A stretch of 64,000 nt of DNA from positions 11,908,157 to 11,972,156 of the forward strand of contig NW_027480429.1 of NCBI RefSeq assembly GCF_051401765.1, written 5' to 3'. Origin of the DNA: Calliopsis andreniformis (lineage: Eukaryota > Arthropoda > Insecta > Hymenoptera > Andrenidae). This document shows positions 39,857 through 52,899 of this stretch, one piece after another; the first letter of the stretch is position 1, and each line of letters starts with the position of its first letter. The position numbers and the translations under genes were made by a program. Under the pieces are notes generated by a model, which saw nothing but the letters and a program-made list of their open reading frames with translations, ran no database searches and was not told the origin of the DNA.

Positions 39857-40999
39857 AGTTAGTGCCTTAGAAGTCAACGCCAGAAGCATAAAATACAATA
39901 TAAACACAACAGTTTTTCCATCGTATAAAACGAATAATTGCTACCAGTGTGAACGTAATGGTCATTTCTACGTTCCGAGCACCCTAGGCGTCACTCTAGG
40001 GCGTTGCTCCTCCACATCTAATAGCTACGGCCTTTGAAGTCAACGCCAGAGGCATAAAATACAATATAAATACAACAGCGTTTCCATCGTATAAAACGAA
40101 TAATTGCAACCAGTGTGAAAGTTATGGTCATTTCTACATTCCGAGCAACCTAGGCTTCACTCTAGGGCGTTGCTCCACCAGATCGAATAGTTAGGTCATT
40201 TGAAGTAAACGCCAGAAGCATAAAATACGATATAAATACAACAGCTTTTCCATCGTATAAAAGGAATAATTGCATACAGTGTGAAGGTAATGGTCATTTC
40301 TACGTTCCGGTCAACCTAGGCTTCACTCTACGGTGTTGTTCCACCAGATCGAATGGTTGGGGCCTAAGAAGTGAACGCCAGAAGCATAAAATACAATATA
40401 AATATAACAGTTTTTCCAACGTATAAAACGAATAATTGCAACCAGTATGAAACTTATGGACATTTCCACTTTCCGAGCAACCTAGGCTTCACCGTAGGGC
40501 GTTGCTCCAACAGATTGAATAGTTAGGGCCTTAGAAGTCAACGCCCGAACCATAAAATGCAAAAAAAATAAAACTGTGTTTCCATCATATAACAGGAATA
40601 ATTGCATCCAGTTTGAAAGTGATGGTCATTTCTCCTTTCCGGGCAACCTAGGCTTCACTCTAGGGTGTTGCTGCACTAGATCGTATAGCTAGGGCCTTAG
40701 AAGTCAACGCCAGAAGCATAAAATAAAATATAAATACAACAGTTTTTCCATCGTATAAAACGAATAATTGCAACCAGTATGAAACTTATGGTCATTTCTA
40801 CTTGCCGAGCAACCTAGGCTTCACCCTAGTGCCTTGCTCCAACAGATTGAATAGTTAGGGCCTTAGAAGTCAACGCCCGAACCATAAAATGCAAAAAAAA
40901 TACAACAGTGTTTCCCTCATATAACAGGAATAATTGCGACCAGTTTGAAAGTGATGGCCAGTTCTACGTTCCGAGCAACCTAGGCTTCACTCTAGGGCG

Positions 41000-41004
41000 C
41001 TGCT
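41000..41004 (+). other. Mapped exchange junction
   Basis: Left of this point the array follows the 32.3-32.7 kb type (GGGCGC at 40995-41000). To the right it follows block B (T at 41004, then CCAGACCCAATAG). The lag to the 30-35 kb copy changes from 8,301 to 6,973 bp, a difference of 1,328 bp or exactly eight monomers. The exchange therefore fell between 41000 and 41004 and was perfectly in register. Confidence 0.8.
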
Positions 41005-41842
41005 CCACCAGACCCAATAGTTACGGCCTAAGAGGTCAACGCCAGAAGCATAAAATACGATATAAATACAACAGCTTTTCCATCGTATAAAACGAATGAT
41101 TGCAACCAGTGTGAAAGTAATGGTCATTTCTAAGTTCCGAGCACACTAGGAGTCACTCTAGGGCGTTGCTCCTCCACAGCTAATAGCTACGGCCTTAGAA
41201 GTCAACGCCAGAGGCATAAAGTACAATATAAATACAACAGCGTTTCCATCGTATAAAACGAATAATTGCAACCAGTGTGAAAGTTATGGTCATTTCTACA
41301 TTCCGAGCAACCTAGGATCCACTCTAGGGCGTTGCTCCACCATATCGAATAGCTAGGTCCTTAGAAGTAAACGCCAGAAGCATAAAATACGATATAAATA
41401 CAACAGCTTTTCCATCGTATAAAACGAATAATTGCAACCAGTATGAAACTTATGGTCATTTCTACTTTCCGAGCAACCTAGGCTTCACTCTAGGGCGTTG
41501 CTCCACTAGATCGGACAGCTAGGGCCTTGGAAGTCAACGCCAGAAGCATAAGATACAATATAAATACAACAGTTTTTCCATCGTATAAAACGAATAATTG
41601 CAACCAGTAAGAAACTTATGGTCATTTCTACTTTCCGAGCAACCTAGGCTTCACCCTAGGGCGTTGCTCCAACAGATTGAATAGTTAGGGCCTTAGAACT
41701 CTACGCCCGAACCATAAAATGCAAAAAAAATACAACAGGGTTTCCATCATATAACAGGAGTAATTGCGACCAGTTAGAAAGTGATGGCCAATTCTACGTA
41801 CCGGGCAACCTAGGCTTCACTCTAGGGCGTTGCTCCACCAGA
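41005..41842 (+). repeat. Block B copy 4, left-truncated
   Basis: GGATCC marker at 41315, 6,973 bp after copy 3. The left part of the block is missing. The sequence to the left of about 41,000 instead follows the 32.3-32.7 kb type (GGGCGCTGC), and the block starts at the CCAGACCCAATAG variant. See the junction at 41000-41004. Confidence 0.8.
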
Positions 41843-44800
41843 TCGAATAGTTGGTGCCTTAGAAGTCAACGCCAGAAGCATAAAATACGATATAAATACA
41901 ACAGCCTTTCCATCGTATAAAAGGATTAATTGCAACCAGTTTGAACGTGATGGTCATTTCTCCTTTCCGGGCAACCTAGGCTTCACTCTAGGGCGTTGCT
42001 GCACTAGATCGAACAGCTAGGGCCTTAGAAGTCAACGCCAGAAGCATAAGATACAATATAAATACAACAGTTTTTCCATCGTATAAAACGAATAATTGCA
42101 ACCAGTAAGAAACTTATGGTCATTTCTACTTTCCGAGCAACCTAGGCTTCACCCTAGGGCGTTGCTCCAACAGATTGAATAGTTAGGGCCTTAGAACTCT
42201 ACGCCCGAACCATAAAATGCAAAAAAAATAAAACAGTGTTTCCGACATATAACAGGAGTAATCGCGACCAGTTTGAAAGTGATGGCCAATTCTACGTTCC
42301 GGGCAACCTAGGCTTCACTCTAGGGCGTTGCTCCACCAGATCGAATAGTTAGTGCCTTAGAAGTCAACGCCAGAAGCATAAAATACAATATAAGTACAAC
42401 AGCTTTTCCATCGTATAAAACGAATAATTGCAACCAGTGTGAAAGTAATGGTCATTTCTACGTTCCCAGCACCCCAGGCGTCACTCTAGGGCGTTGCTCC
42501 ACCACATCTAATAGCTACGGCCTTAGAAGTCAACGCCAGAGGCATAAAGTACAATATAAATACAACAGCGTTTCCATCGTATAAAACGAATAATTGCAAC
42601 CAGTGTGAAAGTTATGGTCATTTCCACATTCCGAGCAACCTAGGCTTCACTCTAGGGCGTTGCACCACCAGATCGAATAGTTAGGTCCTCAAAAGTAAAC
42701 GCCAGAAGCATAAAATACGATATAAATACAACAGCCTTTCCATCGTATAAAAGGATTAATTGCAACCAGTTTGAACGTGATGGTCATTTCTCCTTTCCGG
42801 GCAACCTAGGCTTCACTCTAGGGCGTTGCTCCACTAGGTCGAACAGCTAGGGCCTTAGAAGTCAACGCCAGATGCATAAAATACAATATAAATGCAACAG
42901 TTTTTCCATCGTATGAAACAAATAATTGCAATCAGTATGAAACTTATGGTCATTTCTACGTTCCGAGCAACCTAGGCTTCACCCTAGGGCGTTGCTCCAA
43001 CGGATTGAATAGTTAGGGCCTTAGAAGTCAATGCCCGAACCATAAAATGCAAAAAAAATACAACAGTGTTTCCATTATGTAACAGGAATAATTGCAACCA
43101 GTTTGAAAGTGATTGCCAATTCTACGTTCCGGGCAACCTAGGTTTCACTCCAGGGCGTTGCTCCTCCAGACCGAATAGTTTCGGCCTAAGAAGTCAACGC
43201 CAGAAGCATAAAATACGATATAAATACAACAGCCTTTCCATCGTATAAAAGGATTAATTGCAACCAGTTTGAAAGTGATGGCCAATTCTACGTTCCGGGC
43301 AACCTAGGCTTCACTCTAGGGCGTTGCTCCACCAGATCGAATAGTTAGTGCCTTAGAAGTCAACGCCAGAAGCATAAAATACAATATAAATACAACAGCT
43401 TTTCCACCGTATAAATAGAATAATTGCAACCAGCATGAAACTGATGGTCATTTCTACTTTCCGAGCAACCTAGGCTTCACTCTAGGGCGTTGCTCCACCA
43501 GATCGAACAGCTAGCGCCTTAGAAGTCAACGCCAGAAGCATAAAATACAATATAAATACAACAGCGTTTCCATCGTATAAAACGAATAATTGCAACCAGT
43601 GTGAAAGTTATGGTCATTTCTACATTCCGAGCAACCTAGGATCCACTCTAGGGCGTTGCTCCACCAGATCGAATAGTTAGGTCCTTAGAAGTAAACGCCA
43701 GAAGCATAAAATACGATATAAATACAACAGCTGTTCCATTGTATAGAAGGAATAATTGCAAACAGTGTGAAGGTAATGGTCATTTCTACGTTCCGGGCAA
43801 GCTAGGCTTCACCCTAGGCCGTTGTTCCACCAGGTCGAATAGTTAGGGCCTAAGAAGTGATCACCAGAAGCATAAAATGCAATAAAAATGCAACAGTTTT
43901 TCCAATGTATAACAGAATTAATTGCAACCAGTTTGAAAGTGATGGTCATTTCTCCATTCCGGGCAACCTAGGCTTCACTCTAGGGCGTTGCTCCACTAGA
44001 TCGAATAGCTAGGGCCTTAGGATTCAACGCCAGAAGCATAAAATACAATAAAAATACAACAGTTTCCATCGTATAACAGGAATAATTGCAACTAGTGTGA
44101 ATATAATGGTCATTTCTACGTTCCGGGCAACCTACGCTTCACTCTATGGCGTCGCTCCACCAGATGGAAAAGTTATGGCCTTAGAAGTCAACGCCAGAAG
44201 CATAAAATACAAAATAAATAGAACAGTTTTTCCATTGTATATAAAGAATAATTGCTACCAGTATGAAAGATATGGTCATTTCAACGTTCCGGGCAACCTA
44301 GGCTTCCCTCTAGGGTGTTGCTCCACCAGATCGAGTAGTTAGGACCTAAGAAGTCAACTCCAGAAGCATAAAATACAATATAAATACAACAATTTTTCCA
44401 TCGCATAAAACGAATAATTGCAACCAGTGTGAAAGTTATGGTCATTTCTACGTTCCGTGCAACCAAGGCTTCACTCTAGTGCTTTGTGCCACCAGATTGA
44501 ATAGCTAGGGCCTAAGAAGTCAACGCCAGAAGCATAAAATACTATAAAAATACAACAGTCCTTCCATCGTATAGCAGGAATAATTGCAACCAGTGTGAAA
44601 GTTATGGTCATTTCAACGTTCCGGGCAACCTAGGCTTCACTCTGGGACGTTGCTCCACAACATCGAATAGTTAGGGCCTTAGTAGTCGACGCCCAAAGCA
44701 TAAAATACAGAATAAATAGAACAGCTTTTCCCTTGTATAAAACGAGTAAATGCAACCAGTGTGAAAGTTATGGTCATTTCTACGTTCCAGGCAACCTAGG

Positions 44801-45987
44801 CTTCACTCTAGGGCATTGTTCCACCAGATCGAATAGTTAGGGCCTAAGAAGTTAACGTCAGAAGCATAAAATACAATACAAATGGAACAGTTTTTCCATC
44901 GTATAACATGAATAATTGCAACCAGTGTGAAAGTAATGATCATTTCGACGTTTCGGGCATCCTAGATTTAACAGTGAGGCACTGCTCCACCAGATCGAAT
45001 ACGTAGGGCCTTAGAAGTCAACGCAAGAAGCATAAAATACAATATAAATACAACAGTTTTTCCATCTTATAAAACGAATAATTGCAACCAGTGTGAAAGT
45101 TATGGTCATTTCAACGTTCCGGGCAATGTAGGCTTCACCCTAGGGCGTTGCTCCACCAGATGGAATAGTTAGGGCCTAAGAAATCGACGCCAGAAGCATA
45201 AAATACAATATAAATACAACAGCTTTTCCATCGTATAAAATGTATAATTGCAAACAGTGTGAAGGTTATGGCCATTTCTACGTTTCGGGCACCCTAGGCT
45301 TCTCCCTAGGGCGTTGCTCCACCAAACCGAATAGCTAGGGCCTTAGAAGTCAACGCCCAAAGCATAAAATACAATAAAAGTACAACAGTCCTTCCATCGT
45401 ATAACAGGAAGAATGCACCCAGTGTGAAGGTAATGGTCTTTTCTACGTTCCGGGCAACCTAGGCTTCACTCTAGGGTGGTGCTCCACCAGATCAAACTGT
45501 TAGGGCCTAAGGAGTCAACGCCAGACGCATAAAATACAATATAAATACAGCAGCTTTTCATCGTATATAATGTATATTTGGAAACAGTGTGAAAGGTATG
45601 GTCATTTCTACGTTCTGGACAACCCAGGCTTCAATCTAGGGCGTTGTTCCACCAGATCAAATAGCTAAGGACTTAGGAGTCAACGCCAGAATCATAAAAT
45701 ACAATAAAAATACAACAGTTTTTCCATCGCAAACAGGAATAATTGCATCCAGTGTGAAAGTACTGGTCATTTCTACGTTCCGTGTAACCTAGGCTTCACT
45801 CTAGGGCGTTGCTGCACCAGATCGAATAGTTAGCGCCTGAGAAGTCAACCCCTGAAGCAAAAAACACAATAAAAATACAACAATCTTTCCATAGTATAAC
45901 AGGAATAATTGCAGCCAGTGTGAAGGTACTGGTCATTTCTACGTTCCGGGTAACCTAGGCTTCACTCTAGGGCGTTGCTCGACCAGA
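41843..45987 (+). repeat. 4,145-bp duplication, copy 1
   Basis: Twenty-five monomers repeated at a constant lag of 4,145 bp in copy 2. By eye I found only six substitutions: 42467, 44841, 45406, 45677, 45730 and 45925 (mates at 46612, 48986, 49551, 49822, 49875 and 50070). That is roughly 99.8-99.9% identity, but the comparison was not exhaustive. The left edge (41843 to about 41862) does not match copy 2, so copy 1 seems to have been altered there after the duplication. Rare shared variants include CAACAGTTTCCATCG (2-bp loss) near 44060 and the diverged patch near 44936. Confidence 0.92.
45982..45987 (+). other. Mapped junction of the 4,145-bp duplication
   Basis: G at 45981 (GCTCGACC) is of the type seen at the right end, 50126. 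C at 45988 (AGACCG) is of the left-end type seen at 24.07 and 29.39 kb. The exchange that made the duplication lies within ACCAGA between them. Confidence 0.78.
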
Positions 45988-48900
45988 CCGAATAGTTACG
46001 GCCTAAGAAGTCAACGCCAGAAGCATAAAATACGATATAAATACAACAGCCTTTCCATCGTATAAAAGGATTAATTGCAACCAGTTTGAACGTGATGGTC
46101 ATTTCTCCTTTCCGGGCAACCTAGGCTTCACTCTAGGGCGTTGCTGCACTAGATCGAACAGCTAGGGCCTTAGAAGTCAACGCCAGAAGCATAAGATACA
46201 ATATAAATACAACAGTTTTTCCATCGTATAAAACGAATAATTGCAACCAGTAAGAAACTTATGGTCATTTCTACTTTCCGAGCAACCTAGGCTTCACCCT
46301 AGGGCGTTGCTCCAACAGATTGAATAGTTAGGGCCTTAGAACTCTACGCCCGAACCATAAAATGCAAAAAAAATAAAACAGTGTTTCCGACATATAACAG
46401 GAGTAATCGCGACCAGTTTGAAAGTGATGGCCAATTCTACGTTCCGGGCAACCTAGGCTTCACTCTAGGGCGTTGCTCCACCAGATCGAATAGTTAGTGC
46501 CTTAGAAGTCAACGCCAGAAGCATAAAATACAATATAAGTACAACAGCTTTTCCATCGTATAAAACGAATAATTGCAACCAGTGTGAAAGTAATGGTCAT
46601 TTCTACGTTCCGAGCACCCCAGGCGTCACTCTAGGGCGTTGCTCCACCACATCTAATAGCTACGGCCTTAGAAGTCAACGCCAGAGGCATAAAGTACAAT
46701 ATAAATACAACAGCGTTTCCATCGTATAAAACGAATAATTGCAACCAGTGTGAAAGTTATGGTCATTTCCACATTCCGAGCAACCTAGGCTTCACTCTAG
46801 GGCGTTGCACCACCAGATCGAATAGTTAGGTCCTCAAAAGTAAACGCCAGAAGCATAAAATACGATATAAATACAACAGCCTTTCCATCGTATAAAAGGA
46901 TTAATTGCAACCAGTTTGAACGTGATGGTCATTTCTCCTTTCCGGGCAACCTAGGCTTCACTCTAGGGCGTTGCTCCACTAGGTCGAACAGCTAGGGCCT
47001 TAGAAGTCAACGCCAGATGCATAAAATACAATATAAATGCAACAGTTTTTCCATCGTATGAAACAAATAATTGCAATCAGTATGAAACTTATGGTCATTT
47101 CTACGTTCCGAGCAACCTAGGCTTCACCCTAGGGCGTTGCTCCAACGGATTGAATAGTTAGGGCCTTAGAAGTCAATGCCCGAACCATAAAATGCAAAAA
47201 AAATACAACAGTGTTTCCATTATGTAACAGGAATAATTGCAACCAGTTTGAAAGTGATTGCCAATTCTACGTTCCGGGCAACCTAGGTTTCACTCCAGGG
47301 CGTTGCTCCTCCAGACCGAATAGTTTCGGCCTAAGAAGTCAACGCCAGAAGCATAAAATACGATATAAATACAACAGCCTTTCCATCGTATAAAAGGATT
47401 AATTGCAACCAGTTTGAAAGTGATGGCCAATTCTACGTTCCGGGCAACCTAGGCTTCACTCTAGGGCGTTGCTCCACCAGATCGAATAGTTAGTGCCTTA
47501 GAAGTCAACGCCAGAAGCATAAAATACAATATAAATACAACAGCTTTTCCACCGTATAAATAGAATAATTGCAACCAGCATGAAACTGATGGTCATTTCT
47601 ACTTTCCGAGCAACCTAGGCTTCACTCTAGGGCGTTGCTCCACCAGATCGAACAGCTAGCGCCTTAGAAGTCAACGCCAGAAGCATAAAATACAATATAA
47701 ATACAACAGCGTTTCCATCGTATAAAACGAATAATTGCAACCAGTGTGAAAGTTATGGTCATTTCTACATTCCGAGCAACCTAGGATCCACTCTAGGGCG
47801 TTGCTCCACCAGATCGAATAGTTAGGTCCTTAGAAGTAAACGCCAGAAGCATAAAATACGATATAAATACAACAGCTGTTCCATTGTATAGAAGGAATAA
47901 TTGCAAACAGTGTGAAGGTAATGGTCATTTCTACGTTCCGGGCAAGCTAGGCTTCACCCTAGGCCGTTGTTCCACCAGGTCGAATAGTTAGGGCCTAAGA
48001 AGTGATCACCAGAAGCATAAAATGCAATAAAAATGCAACAGTTTTTCCAATGTATAACAGAATTAATTGCAACCAGTTTGAAAGTGATGGTCATTTCTCC
48101 ATTCCGGGCAACCTAGGCTTCACTCTAGGGCGTTGCTCCACTAGATCGAATAGCTAGGGCCTTAGGATTCAACGCCAGAAGCATAAAATACAATAAAAAT
48201 ACAACAGTTTCCATCGTATAACAGGAATAATTGCAACTAGTGTGAATATAATGGTCATTTCTACGTTCCGGGCAACCTACGCTTCACTCTATGGCGTCGC
48301 TCCACCAGATGGAAAAGTTATGGCCTTAGAAGTCAACGCCAGAAGCATAAAATACAAAATAAATAGAACAGTTTTTCCATTGTATATAAAGAATAATTGC
48401 TACCAGTATGAAAGATATGGTCATTTCAACGTTCCGGGCAACCTAGGCTTCCCTCTAGGGTGTTGCTCCACCAGATCGAGTAGTTAGGACCTAAGAAGTC
48501 AACTCCAGAAGCATAAAATACAATATAAATACAACAATTTTTCCATCGCATAAAACGAATAATTGCAACCAGTGTGAAAGTTATGGTCATTTCTACGTTC
48601 CGTGCAACCAAGGCTTCACTCTAGTGCTTTGTGCCACCAGATTGAATAGCTAGGGCCTAAGAAGTCAACGCCAGAAGCATAAAATACTATAAAAATACAA
48701 CAGTCCTTCCATCGTATAGCAGGAATAATTGCAACCAGTGTGAAAGTTATGGTCATTTCAACGTTCCGGGCAACCTAGGCTTCACTCTGGGACGTTGCTC
48801 CACAACATCGAATAGTTAGGGCCTTAGTAGTCGACGCCCAAAGCATAAAATACAGAATAAATAGAACAGCTTTTCCCTTGTATAAAACGAGTAAATGCAA

Positions 48901-50132
48901 CCAGTGTGAAAGTTATGGTCATTTCTACGTTCCAGGCAACCTAGGCTTCACTCTAGGGCATTGTTCCACCAGATCGAATAGTTAGAGCCTAAGAAGTTAA
49001 CGTCAGAAGCATAAAATACAATACAAATGGAACAGTTTTTCCATCGTATAACATGAATAATTGCAACCAGTGTGAAAGTAATGATCATTTCGACGTTTCG
49101 GGCATCCTAGATTTAACAGTGAGGCACTGCTCCACCAGATCGAATACGTAGGGCCTTAGAAGTCAACGCAAGAAGCATAAAATACAATATAAATACAACA
49201 GTTTTTCCATCTTATAAAACGAATAATTGCAACCAGTGTGAAAGTTATGGTCATTTCAACGTTCCGGGCAATGTAGGCTTCACCCTAGGGCGTTGCTCCA
49301 CCAGATGGAATAGTTAGGGCCTAAGAAATCGACGCCAGAAGCATAAAATACAATATAAATACAACAGCTTTTCCATCGTATAAAATGTATAATTGCAAAC
49401 AGTGTGAAGGTTATGGCCATTTCTACGTTTCGGGCACCCTAGGCTTCTCCCTAGGGCGTTGCTCCACCAAACCGAATAGCTAGGGCCTTAGAAGTCAACG
49501 CCCAAAGCATAAAATACAATAAAAGTACAACAGTCCTTCCATCGTATAACGGGAAGAATGCACCCAGTGTGAAGGTAATGGTCTTTTCTACGTTCCGGGC
49601 AACCTAGGCTTCACTCTAGGGTGGTGCTCCACCAGATCAAACTGTTAGGGCCTAAGGAGTCAACGCCAGACGCATAAAATACAATATAAATACAGCAGCT
49701 TTTCATCGTATATAATGTATATTTGGAAACAGTGTGAAAGGTATGGTCATTTCTACGTTCTGGACAACCCAGGCTTCAATCTAGGGCGTTGTTCCACCAG
49801 ATCAAATAGCTAAGGACTTAGTAGTCAACGCCAGAATCATAAAATACAATAAAAATACAACAGTTTTTCCATCGTAAACAGGAATAATTGCATCCAGTGT
49901 GAAAGTACTGGTCATTTCTACGTTCCGTGTAACCTAGGCTTCACTCTAGGGCGTTGCTGCACCAGATCGAATAGTTAGCGCCTGAGAAGTCAACCCCTGA
50001 AGCAAAAAACACAATAAAAATACAACAATCTTTCCATAGTATAACAGGAATAATTGCAGCCAGTGTGAAAGTACTGGTCATTTCTACGTTCCGGGTAACC
50101 TAGGCTTCACTCTAGGGCGTTGCTCGACCAGA
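45988..50132 (+). repeat. 4,145-bp duplication, copy 2
   Basis: Follows copy 1 directly and carries the same internal indels and rare variants. Its left edge (GACCGAATAGTTACGG at about 45986) resembles 24.07 kb and 29.39 kb, as expected for the original left end of the unit. Its right end passes into older monomers at about 50,127-50,132 (GATCGCATAG). Confidence 0.92.
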
Positions 50133-52899
50133 TCGCATAGTTAGGGCCTAAGAAGTCAACGCCAGAAGTATAAAATACAATATAAATACAACAGTTTTTC
50201 CATCATATTAAGCGAATAATTGCAACCAGTGTGAAAGTGATGGTCATTTCTACATTCTGGGCAACCTAGGCTTGACTCTAGGGCGTTGCTCCACCAGATC
50301 GAATAGTTAGGGACTTAGAATTCAACGCCAGAAGTATAAAATACAATATAAATACAACAGTTTTTCCTACGTGTAAAGCGAGCAATTGCAACCAGTGTGA
50401 AAGTTATTGTCATTTCTACGTTCCGCGCAACCTAGGCGTCACACTAGGGCGTTGCTGCACCAGATCGAATAGCTAGGGACTTAGACGTCAGCGCCAGAAG
50501 CATGAAATATAATAAAAATACAAGAGTTGTTCGATCGTATAACAGGAATAATTGCAACCAGTGTGAAAGTAATGGGCATTTCTACGTTCCGTGCAACCAA
50601 GGACTCGCACTAGGGCGTTGCACCAGCAGGTCGAATAGCTAGGGCCTAAGAAAACAACTCCAGACACATAAGATACAGTAAAAATGCATCAGTTTTTCCA
50701 TCGTATAAAAAGAATAATTGCAACCAGTGTGAAAGTAATGATGATTGCTACGTTCCGGGCAACCTAGGCACACTCTAGGGTGTTTCTCCACCACATCGAA
50801 TAGCAACGACCTTAGAAGTCAACGCCTGAAGCATAAAATACAATATAAATACATCAGCTTTTCCATCGTATAATACGAATAATTGCAACCAGTATGAAAG
50901 TTATGCTCATTTCTACGTTCCGGGCAACCTAGGCTTCACTCTAGGGCGTTGCTCCACAACATCGAATAGTTAGGGATTTAGTAGTCGACGCCCGAAGCAT
51001 AAAATACAAAATAAATAGAACAGTTTTTCCATTGTATAAAACGAATAAATGCAACCAGTGTGAAAGTTATGGTCATTCATACGATCCGTGCAACCTAGGC
51101 TTCACTCTAGTTCGTTGTGCCACCAGATCGAATAGCTAGGGCCTAAGAAGTCAACGACAGAAGCATAAAATACTATAAAAATACAACAGTCCTTCAATCG
51201 TATAACAGGAACAATTGCAACCAGTGTGAAAGTAATGGTCATTTCTACGTTCCGGGCAACCTAGGTTTCGCTCTAGGGTGTTGCTCCACCAGATCGAATA
51301 GCTAGGCACTTAGACGTCAGCGCCAGAAGCGTAAAATATAATAAAAATACAATAGTTGTTCCATCGTATAACAGGAATAATTGCAACCAGTGTGAAAGTA
51401 ATGGGCATTTCTACGTTCCATGCAACCTAGGATTCGCACTAGGGCGTTGCACCACCAGGTCGAATAGCTAGGGCCTTAGAAAACTACTCCAGACGCATAA
51501 GATACAGTAAAAATACAACAGTCCTTCCATCGTATAACAGGAATAATTGCAACCAGTGTGAATGTAATGGTCATTACTACGTTGCGGGCAACCTAGGCTT
51601 CGCTCTAGGATATTGCACCACCAGGTCGAATAGGTAGGGCATTAGAAAACAACTCCAGACGCATAAAATACAATAAAAATACAACAGTTTTTCCATCGTA
51701 TAAAAAGAATAATTGCAAACAGTGTGAAAGTAATGGACATTTCTATGTTTCGGGCAACATACGCTTCACTCTTGGACGTTGCACCACGAGATCGAATAGC
51801 TAGGGCCTAAGAAGTCAACGCCAGAACCATAAAATACAATAAATATACAACAGTCCTTCCATCGTATAACAGGAATAATTGCAACCCCTGTGAAGGTAAT
51901 GGACATTTCTACGTTCCGTGCAACCAAGGCTTCGCTCTACGGTGTTGCTCCACCACATCGAATAGCTGCGACCTTAGAAGTCAACGCCTGAAGCATAAAA
52001 TACAATATAAATACAACAGCTTTTCCATCGCATAAAACGACTAATTGCAACCAGTGTGAAAGCTATGGTCATTTCTACGTTCCGGGCAACCTAGGCTTCA
52101 CTCTAGGGCGTTGATCCACGACATCGAATAGTTAGGGCCTTAGTAGTCGACGCCCGAAGCATAAAATACAAAATATATAGAACAGTTTTTCCATTGTATA
52201 AAACGAATAACTGCAACCAGTGTGAAAGTTATGGCCATTTCTACGTTCCGGGCAACCTAGGCTTGACCCTAGGGCGTTGTTCCACCAGATCCAATAGTTA
52301 GGGCCTAAGAAGTCAACGCCAGAAGCATAAAATACGATATAGATACAACAGCTTTTCCATCGTATAAAACGAATAATGGTAACCAGTGCGAAAGTTATGG
52401 TCATTACTACGTTCCTGGCAACCTAGGCTTCACCCTAGGGCGCTGTTCCACCAGATGGAATAGTTGGGGCCTAAGAAGTCAACGCCAGAAGCATAAAATA
52501 GGATATAATTTCAACAGCTTTTCCATCGTGTAAAACGAATAATGGTAACCAGTGTGAAAGTTGTGGTCATTTCTACGTTCCGGTCAACCTAGGCTTCAGT
52601 CTAGGACGTTGCTACACCAGATGGAATAGTTAGGGCCTATGAAGTCAACGCCAGAAGCTTAAAATACAATATAAGTACAACAGCTTTTCCATCGTATATA
52701 ATGTATATTTGCAACCAGTGTGAAAGTTATGGTCATTTCTCCTTCCCGGGCAACCTAGGCTTCACTCTAGGGCGTTGCTCCACCAGATCGAATAGTTAGG
52801 ACCTTAGAAGTCAGCGCCAGAAGCATAAAATACAATAAAGATGCAACAGTTTTTCCATCATATAACAGGAATAATTGCAAACAGTGTGAAGGTAATTGT
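50133..52899 (+). repeat. Older mixed monomers
   Basis: About 17 forward monomers, more diverged from each other than those to the left, with small indels (for example CCTAGGCACACTC near 50764). Contains the segment 51331-52250 that is repeated at 59.6 kb. No genes. Confidence 0.82.
51331..52250 (+). repeat. 920-bp segment, copy 1
   Basis: Matches 59627-60546 at a lag of 8,296 bp (50 monomers minus 4). Roughly ten differences were seen, for example ATACAATAGTTG versus ATACAACAGTTG. Shared rare variants include GTAAAATATAATAAAAATAC and ACTACTCCAGACGCATAAG. The match ends at 52250/60546. Confidence 0.82.

Larger units (their letters stand above)
36393..39895 (+). repeat. 1,992-bp tandem duplication (12 monomers)
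   Basis: Sequence from about 36,393 to 37,864 repeats at a lag of exactly 1,992 bp. The first copy then jumps, at 37,865-37,903, to material found at about 40,215 in the other lineage. Compared with that second copy, exactly two monomers (332 bp) are missing. The stretch of about 38,280-38,390 that links the two copies is a short piece resembling 24,660 and 35,457. Boundaries are approximate because monomers share long identical stretches. Confidence 0.78.
17088..41842 (+). repeat. Long-range higher-order region
   Basis: Roughly 149 monomers built from a few long blocks reused in shuffled order. One variant monomer (GAATGGTTGGGGCC) occurs at 16613, 19104, 26905, 32050, 38027 and 40351. The steps of 2491, 7801, 5145, 5977 and 2324 bp equal 15, 47, 31, 36 and 14 monomers within 1 bp. 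There is thus no single fixed higher-order length, only in-register steps. This is the most recently shuffled part of the window together with the 4.1-kb duplication to its right. Confidence 0.88.

Noticed and set aside
45988..50132. Treating the 4,145-bp duplicate as an assembly error
   Set aside because: Six substitutions and a different left edge separate the copies, so they are probably two real loci. Reads across 45.9 kb would still be the decisive test.
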